Of a stretch of DNA of 64,000 nt, positions 44,378-53,667 are shown piece after piece. The notes below the pieces were generated by a model that worked only from the letters and a program-made list of their open reading frames with translations, was not told the DNA's origin and ran no database searches. This DNA is from Flavobacterium croceum DSM 17960. Lineage in GTDB: Bacteria; Bacteroidota; Bacteroidia; Flavobacteriales; Flavobacteriaceae. The stretch lies in contig NZ_PQNY01000003.1 of NCBI RefSeq assembly GCF_002917885.1, positions 62,001-126,000 on the forward strand, read 5' to 3'. Each line of letters starts with the position of its first letter. The stretch's first letter is position 1. The position numbers were made by a program, and so were the translations under genes.

Positions 44378-45274
44378 ATGAAACAGTTACCTATTTTATT
44401 GATTTTACTCTTATTTGTATCTGGAATTACTTTTGCACAAAAAGATTTTCAAGGAATGGCCGTTTATGAGTCTAAAACCAGCACTTCAGAGTTTAAAAGC
44501 AGACTTCAAGGCAATAAAGATATTACGCCCGAAATGCAAAAAATGATTGAAGAACGTATGAAAAAAATGTTTGAAAAAACATACATTTTACATTTTAATA
44601 TGCAATCGTCAATTTACAAAGAAGAAGAAAAACTAGATACACCAGGACAGCAACAAGGAGGTTTTAGAATGATGAGTAACATGATGGGAGCTGGAGGAAC
44701 TTATTATAAAAACATAAAAGACAAAAAATATACCGTAGATCGAGAGTTTATGGGTAAAGAATTTTTGGTAAAAGATACGCTCACCAACTACAAATGGCAA
44801 ATGAGTGGCGAGACAAGAGAAATTGGTGGTTATATGTGCTATAAAGCCACAGCAGTAGTACCTGTAAGTAAAACAGATTTTAAAAATTTCCGACTTAAAA
44901 AAGAAGACACGAAAGAAAAAGAAAAATCTACAGAAGAAACAACAAAAAAGACAAGTTTTTTAGACGAAGTAGATATTCCAAAAGAAATTACCCTTACCGC
45001 TTGGTATACAACCGAAATACCTGTAAGCCAAGGCCCTGAAGGATATTGGGGATTACCTGGTTTAATACTAGAAGTAAACGATGGAAGAACCACCATATTA
45101 TGTTCAAAATTAGTAATGAACCCTAAAGAGAAAGCCGATATTAAAGCACCCACCAATGGAAAAGAAATTTCTCAGAAAGATTACGACGAAACAGTTTTAA
45201 AAAAAATGGAAGAGTTTCGAGAAATGAATCAAGGGCAGGGAGGCAAACGTATGGAAATAAGAATGGGAAGATAG
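44378..45274 (+). CDS. GLPGLI-family exported protein
   Basis: A 298-residue protein with signal 'LPILLILLLFVSGITFAQ'. The family motif is read in 'GPEGYWGLPGLILEVNDG'. It also has 'LVKDTLTNYKWQMSGETREI' and 'YMCYKATAVV', shared with the paralogue at 47599. A Lys/Glu-rich stretch lies near residues 170-188. GLPGLI proteins are Bacteroidetes-specific, secreted and of unknown role, often next to TonB-dependent receptors. It converges on the two-component genes. Confidence 0.9.
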   Translation: MKQLPILLILLLFVSGITFAQKDFQGMAVYESKTSTSEFKSRLQGNKDITPEMQKMIEERMKKMFEKTYILHFNMQSSIYKEEEKLDTPGQQQGGFRMMSNMMGAGGTYYKNIKDKKYTVDREFMGKEFLVKDTLTNYKWQMSGETREIGGYMCYKATAVVPVSKTDFKNFRLKKEDTKEKEKSTEETTKKTSFLDEVDIPKEITLTAWYTTEIPVSQGPEGYWGLPGLILEVNDGRTTILCSKLVMNPKEKADIKAPTNGKEISQKDYDETVLKKMEEFREMNQGQGGKRMEIRMGR

Positions 45275-45283
45275 TTAATAACT

Positions 45284-45958
45284 CTAAACTACAAATAGCT
45301 TATAGCCTTGTCCTCTACAATTTATAATTTTAATAGTTGGGTCAAGGCTTAATTTTTTTCTCAATTTAGTTATAAATACGTCTAAACTTCTTCCATTAAA
45401 GAAATCTGCTTTACCCCATATTTTTGTTAAAAGTATATCTTTTTGTACAACTTCGTTAATGTTTAAGGTTAATAAATGTAACACTTCGGTTTCTCTATAA
45501 GTCATAGGTATACTTGTGCTTTCAAAATATAATTCTTGTGACTTGGTATGGTAAGTATAATTTCCTATTCCAATAATTTGAGGTTTAGAACTACTTCTTG
45601 CCACTAAAGCATTAATTCTAACAATTAATTCTTCTATGCTAAAAGGTTTTCGTATATAATCATTACCTCCCGCAGAAAATCCGTCAATAACATCTTGTGT
45701 TTGAGATTTTGCTGTGAGATAAATAATAGGAATGGTATGATTAATTTGTCTGATTTTTTTTCCGAGTGTAAAACCATCCATTTTGGGCATCATTACATCA
45801 AGAACCAAAACATCAAAGCTTGCAGAATAAAAAGCTTCTAAAGCATCATTGCCATTTTCTACAAGATGAACTTCAAATGCGCGTGTTTCTAAGCTTTCTT
45901 TTACTATTGTGCCTAGTGATTTTTCATCTTCGGCATATAAAATCTTAATTTTTTTCAT
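45284..45958 (-). CDS. OmpR-type response regulator
   Basis: A 224-residue regulator. The receiver domain has 'KILYAEDEKSLGTIVKESLE', the phospho-acceptor in 'FDVLVLDVMMPKMDGFTLGK' and the switch Lys in 'NDYIRKPFSIEELIVRINAL'. The C-terminal winged helix ends 'DVFITKLRKKLSLDP', 'NCRGQGYKLFVV'. It overlaps its histidine-kinase gene by 14 nt. It lies between the two GLPGLI genes, which are plausible targets. Confidence 0.95.
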   Translation of the reverse strand: MKKIKILYAEDEKSLGTIVKESLETRAFEVHLVENGNDALEAFYSASFDVLVLDVMMPKMDGFTLGKKIRQINHTIPIIYLTAKSQTQDVIDGFSAGGNDYIRKPFSIEELIVRINALVARSSSKPQIIGIGNYTYHTKSQELYFESTSIPMTYRETEVLHLLTLNINEVVQKDILLTKIWGKADFFNGRSLDVFITKLRKKLSLDPTIKIINCRGQGYKLFVV

Positions 45959-47408
45959 ACGGAATGCTTACTATAAAAGTAGTATCAATATTTGTAGATT
46001 GTAAAACAATTGTTCCTGCGTGTTTTTCTACAATTTTTTTTGCATAGTACAACCCAATGCCAAAACCTTTTACATCATGAACGTTTTTAGATGATATTCT
46101 GTAAAATTTTTGAAATATTCTATTGTGTTCATTTTTTGGAATTCCTGTACCATTATCTTTTACCTGTAAACACCATTTTGTTTTATTTGAAAATAAAGTA
46201 ATATCTATTTTATTACCTCCATATTTTATAGCGTTTTCTAGCAAGTTACCGAACACATTCTTAAAATGGAATTTATCAATATCATCAAAAATATCATTTT
46301 CAATAGTACAGTTTAGTTGTTTAGTGTCTAGCAATAGGCTGTACTCTTGAATTACATCATGTAAAATGTTAGATACGTTTGTGTTTGCTAAGTTTAAACG
46401 TATAGAATTAGTATTTAAACTACTGGTTTCTAATATTTTTTCTACTATAGACTCTAGCTTTTTTAGTTGCTGATGAGCCATAGAAATATAACGCCTTTTT
46501 TTATCAGGATTATTATCGTTGTTAAAACTTATTATACTTTCTAGCGCTACCCCTACAATTGCTATTGGCGTTTTCAACTCGTGTGATACATTGCTAATAA
46601 AATCATTTTTTATTTGGTCTAGCTGTTTTTGTTTACGAATAATGTTTCTTAAATAAACTATACAAAGTATTACTGCAATTGTACTTATAATAGAGAATGA
46701 TATGATATAAGTATTCTTAATAAAAGAATTCATCAAAGTAGATTTGTATCTAAACTCAACATTTTTCTTTGTTAAACCAAAAGTATTATCGAGTTTAATT
46801 TTATTGGAAAAGACAGCGACTTTAGTATCAAATGTATTAGTAGATGAATTGTAAAGTTTTAGTATTGAATCGTTTTCGCGGACTATTATTTGATAATCAA
46901 TAGTATTACATAAACCAGCAATACCCTTATTTATGTTTGTTATCAGTTTTCGATCATCTATAGTAATTGCAATAGTATCAAAAACAGTATTTACAACTTC
47001 TTTTTTAGGCTTTTCAATCTTTAAATTGGATTTATTTACATTATTTACTTTTTTATCATTAGAATCTATTGTGATGGTTATGTTACTAATAGTTATTGGG
47101 CTATTTATTTTACTACCAAGTTTTAATTTTTTAGTAGGATTATAACTTTCTTTTTTAATACTTTTAGAATAAACACTATCTGAATAAACAAAAACTTTAT
47201 TAGAAAATTTGTCTTTTTTAAACGCTTCTAATCCTACATCCAAAATACTTTTATCGATAACATTCTCTATTTTTAGTTGTATATTTTCTAGAGTTTTCTT
47301 GCTGTCTTCTTCAAAGTATTTGTTTATCCAAAAAAACTGAATAAAAACTATAGATACGAGTACAATAACTGTAATCCAATTTATAAAAGAAATTTTTTTT
47401 AAGGTCAT
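45945..47408 (-). CDS. sensor histidine kinase (HisKA type)
   Basis: A 487-residue sensor. It has two membrane helices, near residues 8-26 (INWITVIVLVSIVFIQFFWI) and 229-250 (YIISFSIISTIAVILCIVYL), with a periplasmic sensor loop of about 200 residues between them that matches no domain I know. The H-box is 'NDFISNVSHELKTPIAIVGV' (His about 276). 'FGNLLENAIKYGGNK', 'VKDNGTGIPKNEH' and 'GFGIGLYYAKKIVEKH' are the ATP-binding boxes. I start at 47408 (MTLKKISF), since the frame upstream is unconvincing. It is coupled to the OmpR-type regulator. Confidence 0.93.
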   Translation of the reverse strand: MTLKKISFINWITVIVLVSIVFIQFFWINKYFEEDSKKTLENIQLKIENVIDKSILDVGLEAFKKDKFSNKVFVYSDSVYSKSIKKESYNPTKKLKLGSKINSPITISNITITIDSNDKKVNNVNKSNLKIEKPKKEVVNTVFDTIAITIDDRKLITNINKGIAGLCNTIDYQIIVRENDSILKLYNSSTNTFDTKVAVFSNKIKLDNTFGLTKKNVEFRYKSTLMNSFIKNTYIISFSIISTIAVILCIVYLRNIIRKQKQLDQIKNDFISNVSHELKTPIAIVGVALESIISFNNDNNPDKKRRYISMAHQQLKKLESIVEKILETSSLNTNSIRLNLANTNVSNILHDVIQEYSLLLDTKQLNCTIENDIFDDIDKFHFKNVFGNLLENAIKYGGNKIDITLFSNKTKWCLQVKDNGTGIPKNEHNRIFQKFYRISSKNVHDVKGFGIGLYYAKKIVEKHAGTIVLQSTNIDTTFIVSIPYEKN

Positions 47409-47598
47409 GTAATAGCATTTATCTTTATTAGCCAACGCAAGCAAGTTTATTACTTACTGTAATTTTATAAATATTGTACTCAAAGATAATTAGATTATAC
47501 CTCAACATACAATCATTAACACTCATTAACACTACTTAACCTTTGGTTTAAAAGTCATTTATTTACTTTGCCTAATATAACATGAAAAATAATTTATT

Positions 47599-48429
47599 AT
47601 GAAAAGTAAACGAACACTTACCGTTCTATTGATGCTTGTTTCTGTATTTGTTTTTTCTCAAAAACTACAGGGGATTGCCTATTATTCATCAAAAACTCAA
47701 ATGAAGAATATTAAAATAGAGAGCAAAGATTTTACAGGCGAAATGCAAGAAAAAATGCAAAAAGAATTAGCCAAAGCTTTCGAAAAAAATTATATTCTGC
47801 AATTTGACAACCATGAATCTGTTTATAAAGAAGAGACAACATTGGAAAAACCATCTCCCAATCAAAATCAAATAGCAATTGTATTTTCAAATGGAAATGG
47901 AAGCACCTTATATAAGAATACTAAAAAACAAGTTTATATAGCTGAAGAAGATTTTTTTGATAAAGAATTTTTAGTTAAAGATTCATTGAAATCTTATCAT
48001 TGGATTTTAGAAAAAGATCAAAAAATGATAGGCGAATATTCGTGTCACAAAGCAAAACTTATAATTCCTGTATCAAATAAAGAAAAAAACGATTATGAAG
48101 CATACAAAAAGAAAAAAGACGAAGGAAAATTAAGTTTTTTTCAAATGGAAGAACCCAAAGAAACAGTTATAGAGGCTTGGTATACTCCCGAAATCCCTAT
48201 ATCAAATGGCCCAGAAAAATACTGGGGTTTACCAGGGTTAATATTAGAGTTACACGAATCACAAACGACTTATATTTGTAATAAAATTGTTTTAAATCCT
48301 ACCAAAAAAATTAAGATAGAAGAGCCTACTACTGGTAAAAAAGTAACACAAAAAGAATTTGAGGGTATACAAGAAAAAAAACTAAAAAGTATGATGAATG
48401 AAAACGGAATTATTGAAATTAGACAATAA
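47599..48429 (+). CDS. GLPGLI-family exported protein, second copy
   Basis: A 276-residue paralogue of the 44378 gene with signal 'RTLTVLLMLVSVFVFSQ'. It has 'GPEKYWGLPGLILELHESQT', 'FLVKDSLKSYHWILEKDQKM' and 'YSCHKAKLIIPVS', the same blocks in the same order. It is divergent from the sensor kinase gene and 77 nt upstream of the receptor gene, so it probably forms a unit with that receptor. Confidence 0.9.
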   Translation: MKSKRTLTVLLMLVSVFVFSQKLQGIAYYSSKTQMKNIKIESKDFTGEMQEKMQKELAKAFEKNYILQFDNHESVYKEETTLEKPSPNQNQIAIVFSNGNGSTLYKNTKKQVYIAEEDFFDKEFLVKDSLKSYHWILEKDQKMIGEYSCHKAKLIIPVSNKEKNDYEAYKKKKDEGKLSFFQMEEPKETVIEAWYTPEIPISNGPEKYWGLPGLILELHESQTTYICNKIVLNPTKKIKIEEPTTGKKVTQKEFEGIQEKKLKSMMNENGIIEIRQ

Positions 48430-48506
48430 TGTTTTATCAAATTTAACAATGTATTCAGTAACAATTTACCCTTTTTTTTGTCAAATACTAAATTAATGTA
48501 CACACA

Positions 48507-51194
48507 ATGAACAAAATTTTATCATTTTTAATATTTTTTATATCAAGTCAAATTTACGCTCAATCCATTAAAATGGAGGGCATTGTAAGCGAAAAAGGAA
48601 CAGGTATTTTGGAAATGGCAAATGTAGTAGCCCTAAATACAGCCACCAAAGGCATGGATGCCTATTGTATTACCAATGACAAAGGAAGGTATGTACTGAA
48701 TTTAAAAACTAATACTTCATATAAAATAAAAGTAAGTTATATAGGTATGCAAAATAAAGAGTTTGTAATAGAAACAAGTACTACAAATATTTCTCAAAAC
48801 ATCATTTTAGAGCAAGCGTCTAATACTCTTAATGAAGTAGAAATTGTACGCGAAATGCCTGTTTCTATAAAAGGAGATACTCTTATTTACAATGCAGATT
48901 CTTTTAAAGTAGGAACAGAAAAAAAACTTGAAGATGTACTTAAAAAACTTCCAGGTGTTGAGGTCAATGCCGACGGAGAAGTAGAAGTAGAAGGCAAAAA
49001 AGTACAAAAACTTATGGTAGAAGGCAAAGATTTTTTTGATGGCGACACAAAATTGGGCGTAAAAAACATACCTGCCGATGCTGTAGACAAAGTACAAGTA
49101 TTGCGCAATTTTAGCGAAGTAGGCGCCTTAAAAGGAGTAGAAAACAATCAAGATAATCTTGCTATGAATATTAAACTAAAAGAAGGTAAAAAAAACTTTT
49201 GGTTCGGTGATATTTCAGCTTCTACAGGAGTAGCTCACAAAGAAGAGCGCTATATTGTAAACCCAAAAATATTCTACTACTCTCCAAAATACAGCTTGAA
49301 TGTTATTTCCAATTTTAACAATGTTGGCGAATTACCACTTAGCATGCAAGATTATTTTAAAATGACTGGAGGTTTTAGAAATGTAATGGCAAAAGGTGGA
49401 AGTACTTTTAATGTTTCTTCCAACGATTTAGGTTTTTTGCTTATGCGAAACAATAGAGCCAAAAATATAGACACAAAGTTTGGCGCAGCCAATTTTTCAT
49501 TCAACCCATCAAAGGCAATGAATATAAGTGGTTTTGGAATATTTAATTCTTCTATTACCGACATACAAACCAATAGTCAAACTACTTATTTAGCCAATAA
49601 TGCTCAACAAAACAACGAAGTAAACACACACCAAAAAAATAATTTTGGATTGCTAAAATTAAGTGCTAGCTATAAACCAAACACAAAATTACAAGTAGAT
49701 TACGATGTATTGGGTAAACTTTCCAACCAAAATGAATATGGTAATCTATTTAGACAATCTATTACTAATTCTGTATTAAATAATGAGACTATTTACACCA
49801 ATAAAACGCAAAAACCTAGCTCTATAAATCAAAACTTAGGTACTTATTATACATTAAGCGACAAACATATCTTTGCTTTTGAAGCTCAACACTTATATCA
49901 AAATGAAGATCCATTTTACAACGCCAACTTACAAACCCAACCATTTATTTTAACCGATTATATATCGGGGCAATTGCGAAATAACATCAATCAAAATAGA
50001 ATAGTTACTACCAATAAAATAGATACCAAGCTAGATTATTATTATGTATTAACACCAAAAAGCAATTTGAATATTACTGTTGGAAATACAAATTCTCACC
50101 AAAATTTTAGCAGTCATATTTTTCAAGTATTAGACAACTCATTGGTCAATAATTTGAATGCTCCAGAAAACAATAATCAGGTAAAATACAATTTTAATGA
50201 TGTGTTTATGGCAATGCACTACAAAATTTTGTGGGGTAAATTCACCTTTAATCCTGGTGTAAGTCTGCATTACTACACCATGAACAACCAGCAATTGGCA
50301 ACCGTTTTTTCACGTAATTTCACACGTGTTTTACCCGACTTTTTTGCTTTATATCAAATAAAAAAATCGCAATCTTTAACTTATAATTTTTCATTAAATA
50401 ACAATTTTACAGACATTAACCAATTGGTAGAAGGTGCTATAGTAAGAAGTTACAGTAGTTTATTTCGAGGTAACAGAAACTTAGAAAATTCGCTTTCGCA
50501 AGTACATTCGCTACGTTATTTTAAATACAATATGTTTAATATGGAAAACATATTTGCCAATGCTACTTATACCAAACAAGTAGATGCTATAAAATCTATA
50601 GCCAATTTTAATGGCGTAAACCAGTTTGCAACACCTTACAATTCTAATTTTGCCGACGAATCATTCATGGCAATGGGGCAATACGGACGCTCATTTTTGA
50701 AATATTATAAAGGTTCTCTAAGTGCAAATGTTTCATGGAATAAATTTTACAACATCATTTCGGGATTAAATAATAGCACCGAAAGTTTTACTCAAAATTA
50801 TACTGCAAAAATTGCAACCAATTTTAAACAAATTCCTAATATAGAATTAGGTTATACATATATATTGAATAAAAACTCTACCGCAAAATTTTATACCGAT
50901 AAACCTTTTGCTCGCTTAGATTACTTCTTTTTAAATGGATTTGCATTTGTAGCCGAGTATGAATTTTACCATTATTATACAACAGACAAAAAAGTAAACA
51001 ACGAATATGATTTTTTATCATCGAGTTTAACCTATCAAAAAAAGGATAGTAAATGGGAATATAAAATTTCAGCTACAAATATATTAAACACTAAGTCTTT
51101 AAATGACAACGGTTTTAATCAATTTGCTATATCAAATTCGCAATATTTTGTACAACCTCGTTATGTATTGTTTGGATTAAAATACAATTTATAA
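48507..51194 (+). CDS. TonB-dependent-receptor-type outer-membrane protein
   Basis: An 895-residue outer-membrane protein with signal 'ILSFLIFFISSQIYAQ'. A carboxypeptidase-regulatory-like domain is at residues about 20-110 ('MANVVALNTATKGMDAYCIT', 'VSYIGMQNKEFVIETS'). A plug-like region ('LEDVLKKLPGVEVNADGEVE', 'NNQDNLAMNIKLKEGKKNFW') and a large beta-barrel with many Tyr/Phe-rich strands follow. It ends VLFGLKYNL with an amphipathic last strand. Such receptors usually take up a bound substrate with TonB energy, but no substrate can be read. It follows a GLPGLI gene. Confidence 0.85.
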   Translation: MNKILSFLIFFISSQIYAQSIKMEGIVSEKGTGILEMANVVALNTATKGMDAYCITNDKGRYVLNLKTNTSYKIKVSYIGMQNKEFVIETSTTNISQNIILEQASNTLNEVEIVREMPVSIKGDTLIYNADSFKVGTEKKLEDVLKKLPGVEVNADGEVEVEGKKVQKLMVEGKDFFDGDTKLGVKNIPADAVDKVQVLRNFSEVGALKGVENNQDNLAMNIKLKEGKKNFWFGDISASTGVAHKEERYIVNPKIFYYSPKYSLNVISNFNNVGELPLSMQDYFKMTGGFRNVMAKGGSTFNVSSNDLGFLLMRNNRAKNIDTKFGAANFSFNPSKAMNISGFGIFNSSITDIQTNSQTTYLANNAQQNNEVNTHQKNNFGLLKLSASYKPNTKLQVDYDVLGKLSNQNEYGNLFRQSITNSVLNNETIYTNKTQKPSSINQNLGTYYTLSDKHIFAFEAQHLYQNEDPFYNANLQTQPFILTDYISGQLRNNINQNRIVTTNKIDTKLDYYYVLTPKSNLNITVGNTNSHQNFSSHIFQVLDNSLVNNLNAPENNNQVKYNFNDVFMAMHYKILWGKFTFNPGVSLHYYTMNNQQLATVFSRNFTRVLPDFFALYQIKKSQSLTYNFSLNNNFTDINQLVEGAIVRSYSSLFRGNRNLENSLSQVHSLRYFKYNMFNMENIFANATYTKQVDAIKSIANFNGVNQFATPYNSNFADESFMAMGQYGRSFLKYYKGSLSANVSWNKFYNIISGLNNSTESFTQNYTAKIATNFKQIPNIELGYTYILNKNSTAKFYTDKPFARLDYFFLNGFAFVAEYEFYHYYTTDKKVNNEYDFLSSSLTYQKKDSKWEYKISATNILNTKSLNDNGFNQFAISNSQYFVQPRYVLFGLKYNL

Positions 51195-51304
51195 CGGTGT
51201 AATTATATTATAAGTTTACTATTTTAACAAACCTATACTTTTGTAACCATTTTCACGTTTATAATTGTATATTTAAACATTAAAATAGTAAACTTTTATT
51301 TTTT

Positions 51305-53608
51305 ATGAACTTCAAAATTTGTTTAGCACTTACACTTTTTTCGAGTTTTATTTTTGCTCAAGAAAAGAAAATTAAAAATGGAGATTATATTCTTCAAGAA
51401 ACCAATGGACCAAGAATTAATTTAAAAATTGAAGACAATCAATTTTCGTTAACTTATATATTGGGTACTTATGAAATAAAAAACGATTCTCTTTATTTTA
51501 AAACAGAAAACGACGGAAGACCAACCTTTTTATTGGATTTTTCTGGTGACAATTCAAAATCGAAAACCATTTCTATTAAATTAGATTCCAATAGATTTCG
51601 ATACAATACTTTTAATAAATACATTGGTTTTCAAGAAACGCCTACTTCAGAAATAAAATATCAAACTTTTGCAGAAGCATTTCATATCGAAGATGAAGAC
51701 TATAGAGAAACAAACCCCATTTACAGTGCAGAATTTGATAAAGCAGCCTTTATATATTTTGTAGAAGAAAGCTATAAAGAAAGTATTGTTGAAAAATATG
51801 CTATTCCACAAAATACTACAAATATTTCAGTAGGATATTCTACCAGTTTTATGAAATCTATAAAATTAAAAGGATATTATGATGAAAAAGAAAATTCTGT
51901 AGTGATTACCGAAGGTAGAAAACCGATAAAATTTATAGAAAAAACCAATCTTCCTGAAACTAAAAATAGCATTTTACCTATTGAAGTTACAAACCCTAAA
52001 GTCTTTTCGTATGTAGGCAAAAAATCTAACCCGTACGACGATTATGGTGTAGAGGTAGATACTGTAGCTGTTTCAGAAATAGATGGCGATTACAAACCTC
52101 CCTACACTTTTAAGCATACCAAAATCGGTTCGTATAAAGAAGGTATTCAAACACTAGAAAAAGGATCGAAATATTTGGTTGTAGTACTTGACAATTCAAA
52201 AGATGCAAAAGATAGTTTTGATGAATTTATAAAAGATTCCGAGCAATCTATATCCAACCAAATGTATGATGGATATGATGCAGAAATGGATAAATTTAAT
52301 TTCTATCTAGCCAACACAAAACAAGATAAAGCATTGTACGATAAATATGCTAAAAAAGGTGTAGAAATTCTATTTTTTAATAAAAATAACACCTTGCTTT
52401 ATCATACAAATGGTAATTTGAATGCTAATGACGAATTGTTTTCTACATGGAGTAGTTTTTATGATGGGTTACAACAACTAGATAAAAAAGAGCAATTGGA
52501 CAAAATATTATCTAATAAAAAAGTTAGTTTAGAAGAAACCAAGAAAGCATTAGCCTCTTTAGATGCGGCACATAATACTCCAGAAAATGTTGTTGAAGAC
52601 TATGCAGTACCACCACCAATACCTGTTAAAACAATAAGTGTAGAAGATAAAAGCGGAGACCAAGAACAACGTGAAAATATTGATAGAGCTGCAATAGCTG
52701 CCGCCGTTGCCGTAGATAGTGCTGCAGCAGAAGTGTACTCCAATAATTATGATTTTAGAGACAAAGAAAACATCTATAAACTAAAAGCAGAAAAATCTTT
52801 GGTAGCGAGCAAATGGAATCAAATTGCCAACCAATATTTAAGCACAGGCAATTACGACAAAGATTTTGCAATATTGGCACTACGTGAACTAGAATATGGT
52901 GTTGTAGAAAATCTTTATGATGAAAACAAAAGTTATCAAACATCAGACAAAAAATATGTAGAGTACTTATTAAAACATAGTACAAGTATTTTAAATGAAG
53001 ACCCAAATGATTTGAAGTATAACACTATGTTGAATAGTTTAAACCAATACTTTCAACGTAATTTATACGCTCAAACTGTATCAGAAACAGACAAAAATGC
53101 TATTTTAAATGATTATAAAAATTTCATAAAATTGTCTGGAAATACGTATCAAAGTGTTTCAGATTTGTTATACTTCTTAGAAGATAAAGATAGAGCACAA
53201 TATTTTGAAGTTTATGAAGAATTTTACAATTCTATAGTAAACAATAAACAATCGATTATTGAAAATCTAGACCAAAAATTTTCAATAGAAGGCACACATC
53301 AATCTTGGGACTATTATAAAGAAAGTGTTGGTAGTTTATCAAACAATGTAGCATGGAAAGTGGTAGAAGATAGAAATCAGAGTTATTATTCTAAAGCTTT
53401 ATCATGGAGCGAGTTATCTTTAAAACTAGAACCAAAATCGCATTATTCGATAGACACTTATGCCAATTTACTGTATTTAAATGGACAAAAACAAAAAGCA
53501 ATAGAAACAGAACAAAAAGCAATAGATTTGGCTAAGAAAATTGACAAAACCTACAGTACTAAAGAGTATGAAAGTGTTTTGGAAAAAATGAAAAATGGCA
53601 CATATTAA
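51305..53608 (+). CDS. exported protein with thioredoxin-like and TPR-like parts
   Basis: A 767-residue protein with signal 'FKICLALTLFSSFIFAQ'. The middle (about residues 290-375: 'GSKYLVVVLDNSKDAKDSFD', 'VEILFFNKNNTLLYHTNGNL') resembles a thioredoxin-like fold without a CxxC motif. The C-terminal 70 residues look like one or two TPR repeats ('HYSIDTYANLLYLNGQKQKA'). There is an Ala-rich linker near 462-475 (AIAAAVAVDSAAAE). It is the last gene of the 47.6-53.6 kb forward run and has its own terminator. I do not recognise a named family. Confidence 0.6.
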   Translation: MNFKICLALTLFSSFIFAQEKKIKNGDYILQETNGPRINLKIEDNQFSLTYILGTYEIKNDSLYFKTENDGRPTFLLDFSGDNSKSKTISIKLDSNRFRYNTFNKYIGFQETPTSEIKYQTFAEAFHIEDEDYRETNPIYSAEFDKAAFIYFVEESYKESIVEKYAIPQNTTNISVGYSTSFMKSIKLKGYYDEKENSVVITEGRKPIKFIEKTNLPETKNSILPIEVTNPKVFSYVGKKSNPYDDYGVEVDTVAVSEIDGDYKPPYTFKHTKIGSYKEGIQTLEKGSKYLVVVLDNSKDAKDSFDEFIKDSEQSISNQMYDGYDAEMDKFNFYLANTKQDKALYDKYAKKGVEILFFNKNNTLLYHTNGNLNANDELFSTWSSFYDGLQQLDKKEQLDKILSNKKVSLEETKKALASLDAAHNTPENVVEDYAVPPPIPVKTISVEDKSGDQEQRENIDRAAIAAAVAVDSAAAEVYSNNYDFRDKENIYKLKAEKSLVASKWNQIANQYLSTGNYDKDFAILALRELEYGVVENLYDENKSYQTSDKKYVEYLLKHSTSILNEDPNDLKYNTMLNSLNQYFQRNLYAQTVSETDKNAILNDYKNFIKLSGNTYQSVSDLLYFLEDKDRAQYFEVYEEFYNSIVNNKQSIIENLDQKFSIEGTHQSWDYYKESVGSLSNNVAWKVVEDRNQSYYSKALSWSELSLKLEPKSHYSIDTYANLLYLNGQKQKAIETEQKAIDLAKKIDKTYSTKEYESVLEKMKNGTY

Positions 53609-53612
53609 AAAC

Positions 53613-53646
53613 AAAAATGGCAGTCTATAAATAGACTGCCATTTTT
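53613..53646. terminator. bidirectional terminator
   Basis: A 15-bp perfect stem, AAAAATGGCAGTCTA with TAGACTGCCATTTTT, has a 4-nt loop. It serves the 51305 gene and the convergent membrane-pyrophosphatase gene. Confidence 0.93.
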
Positions 53647-53667
53647 TATACTATAGAAAAATAAGTA

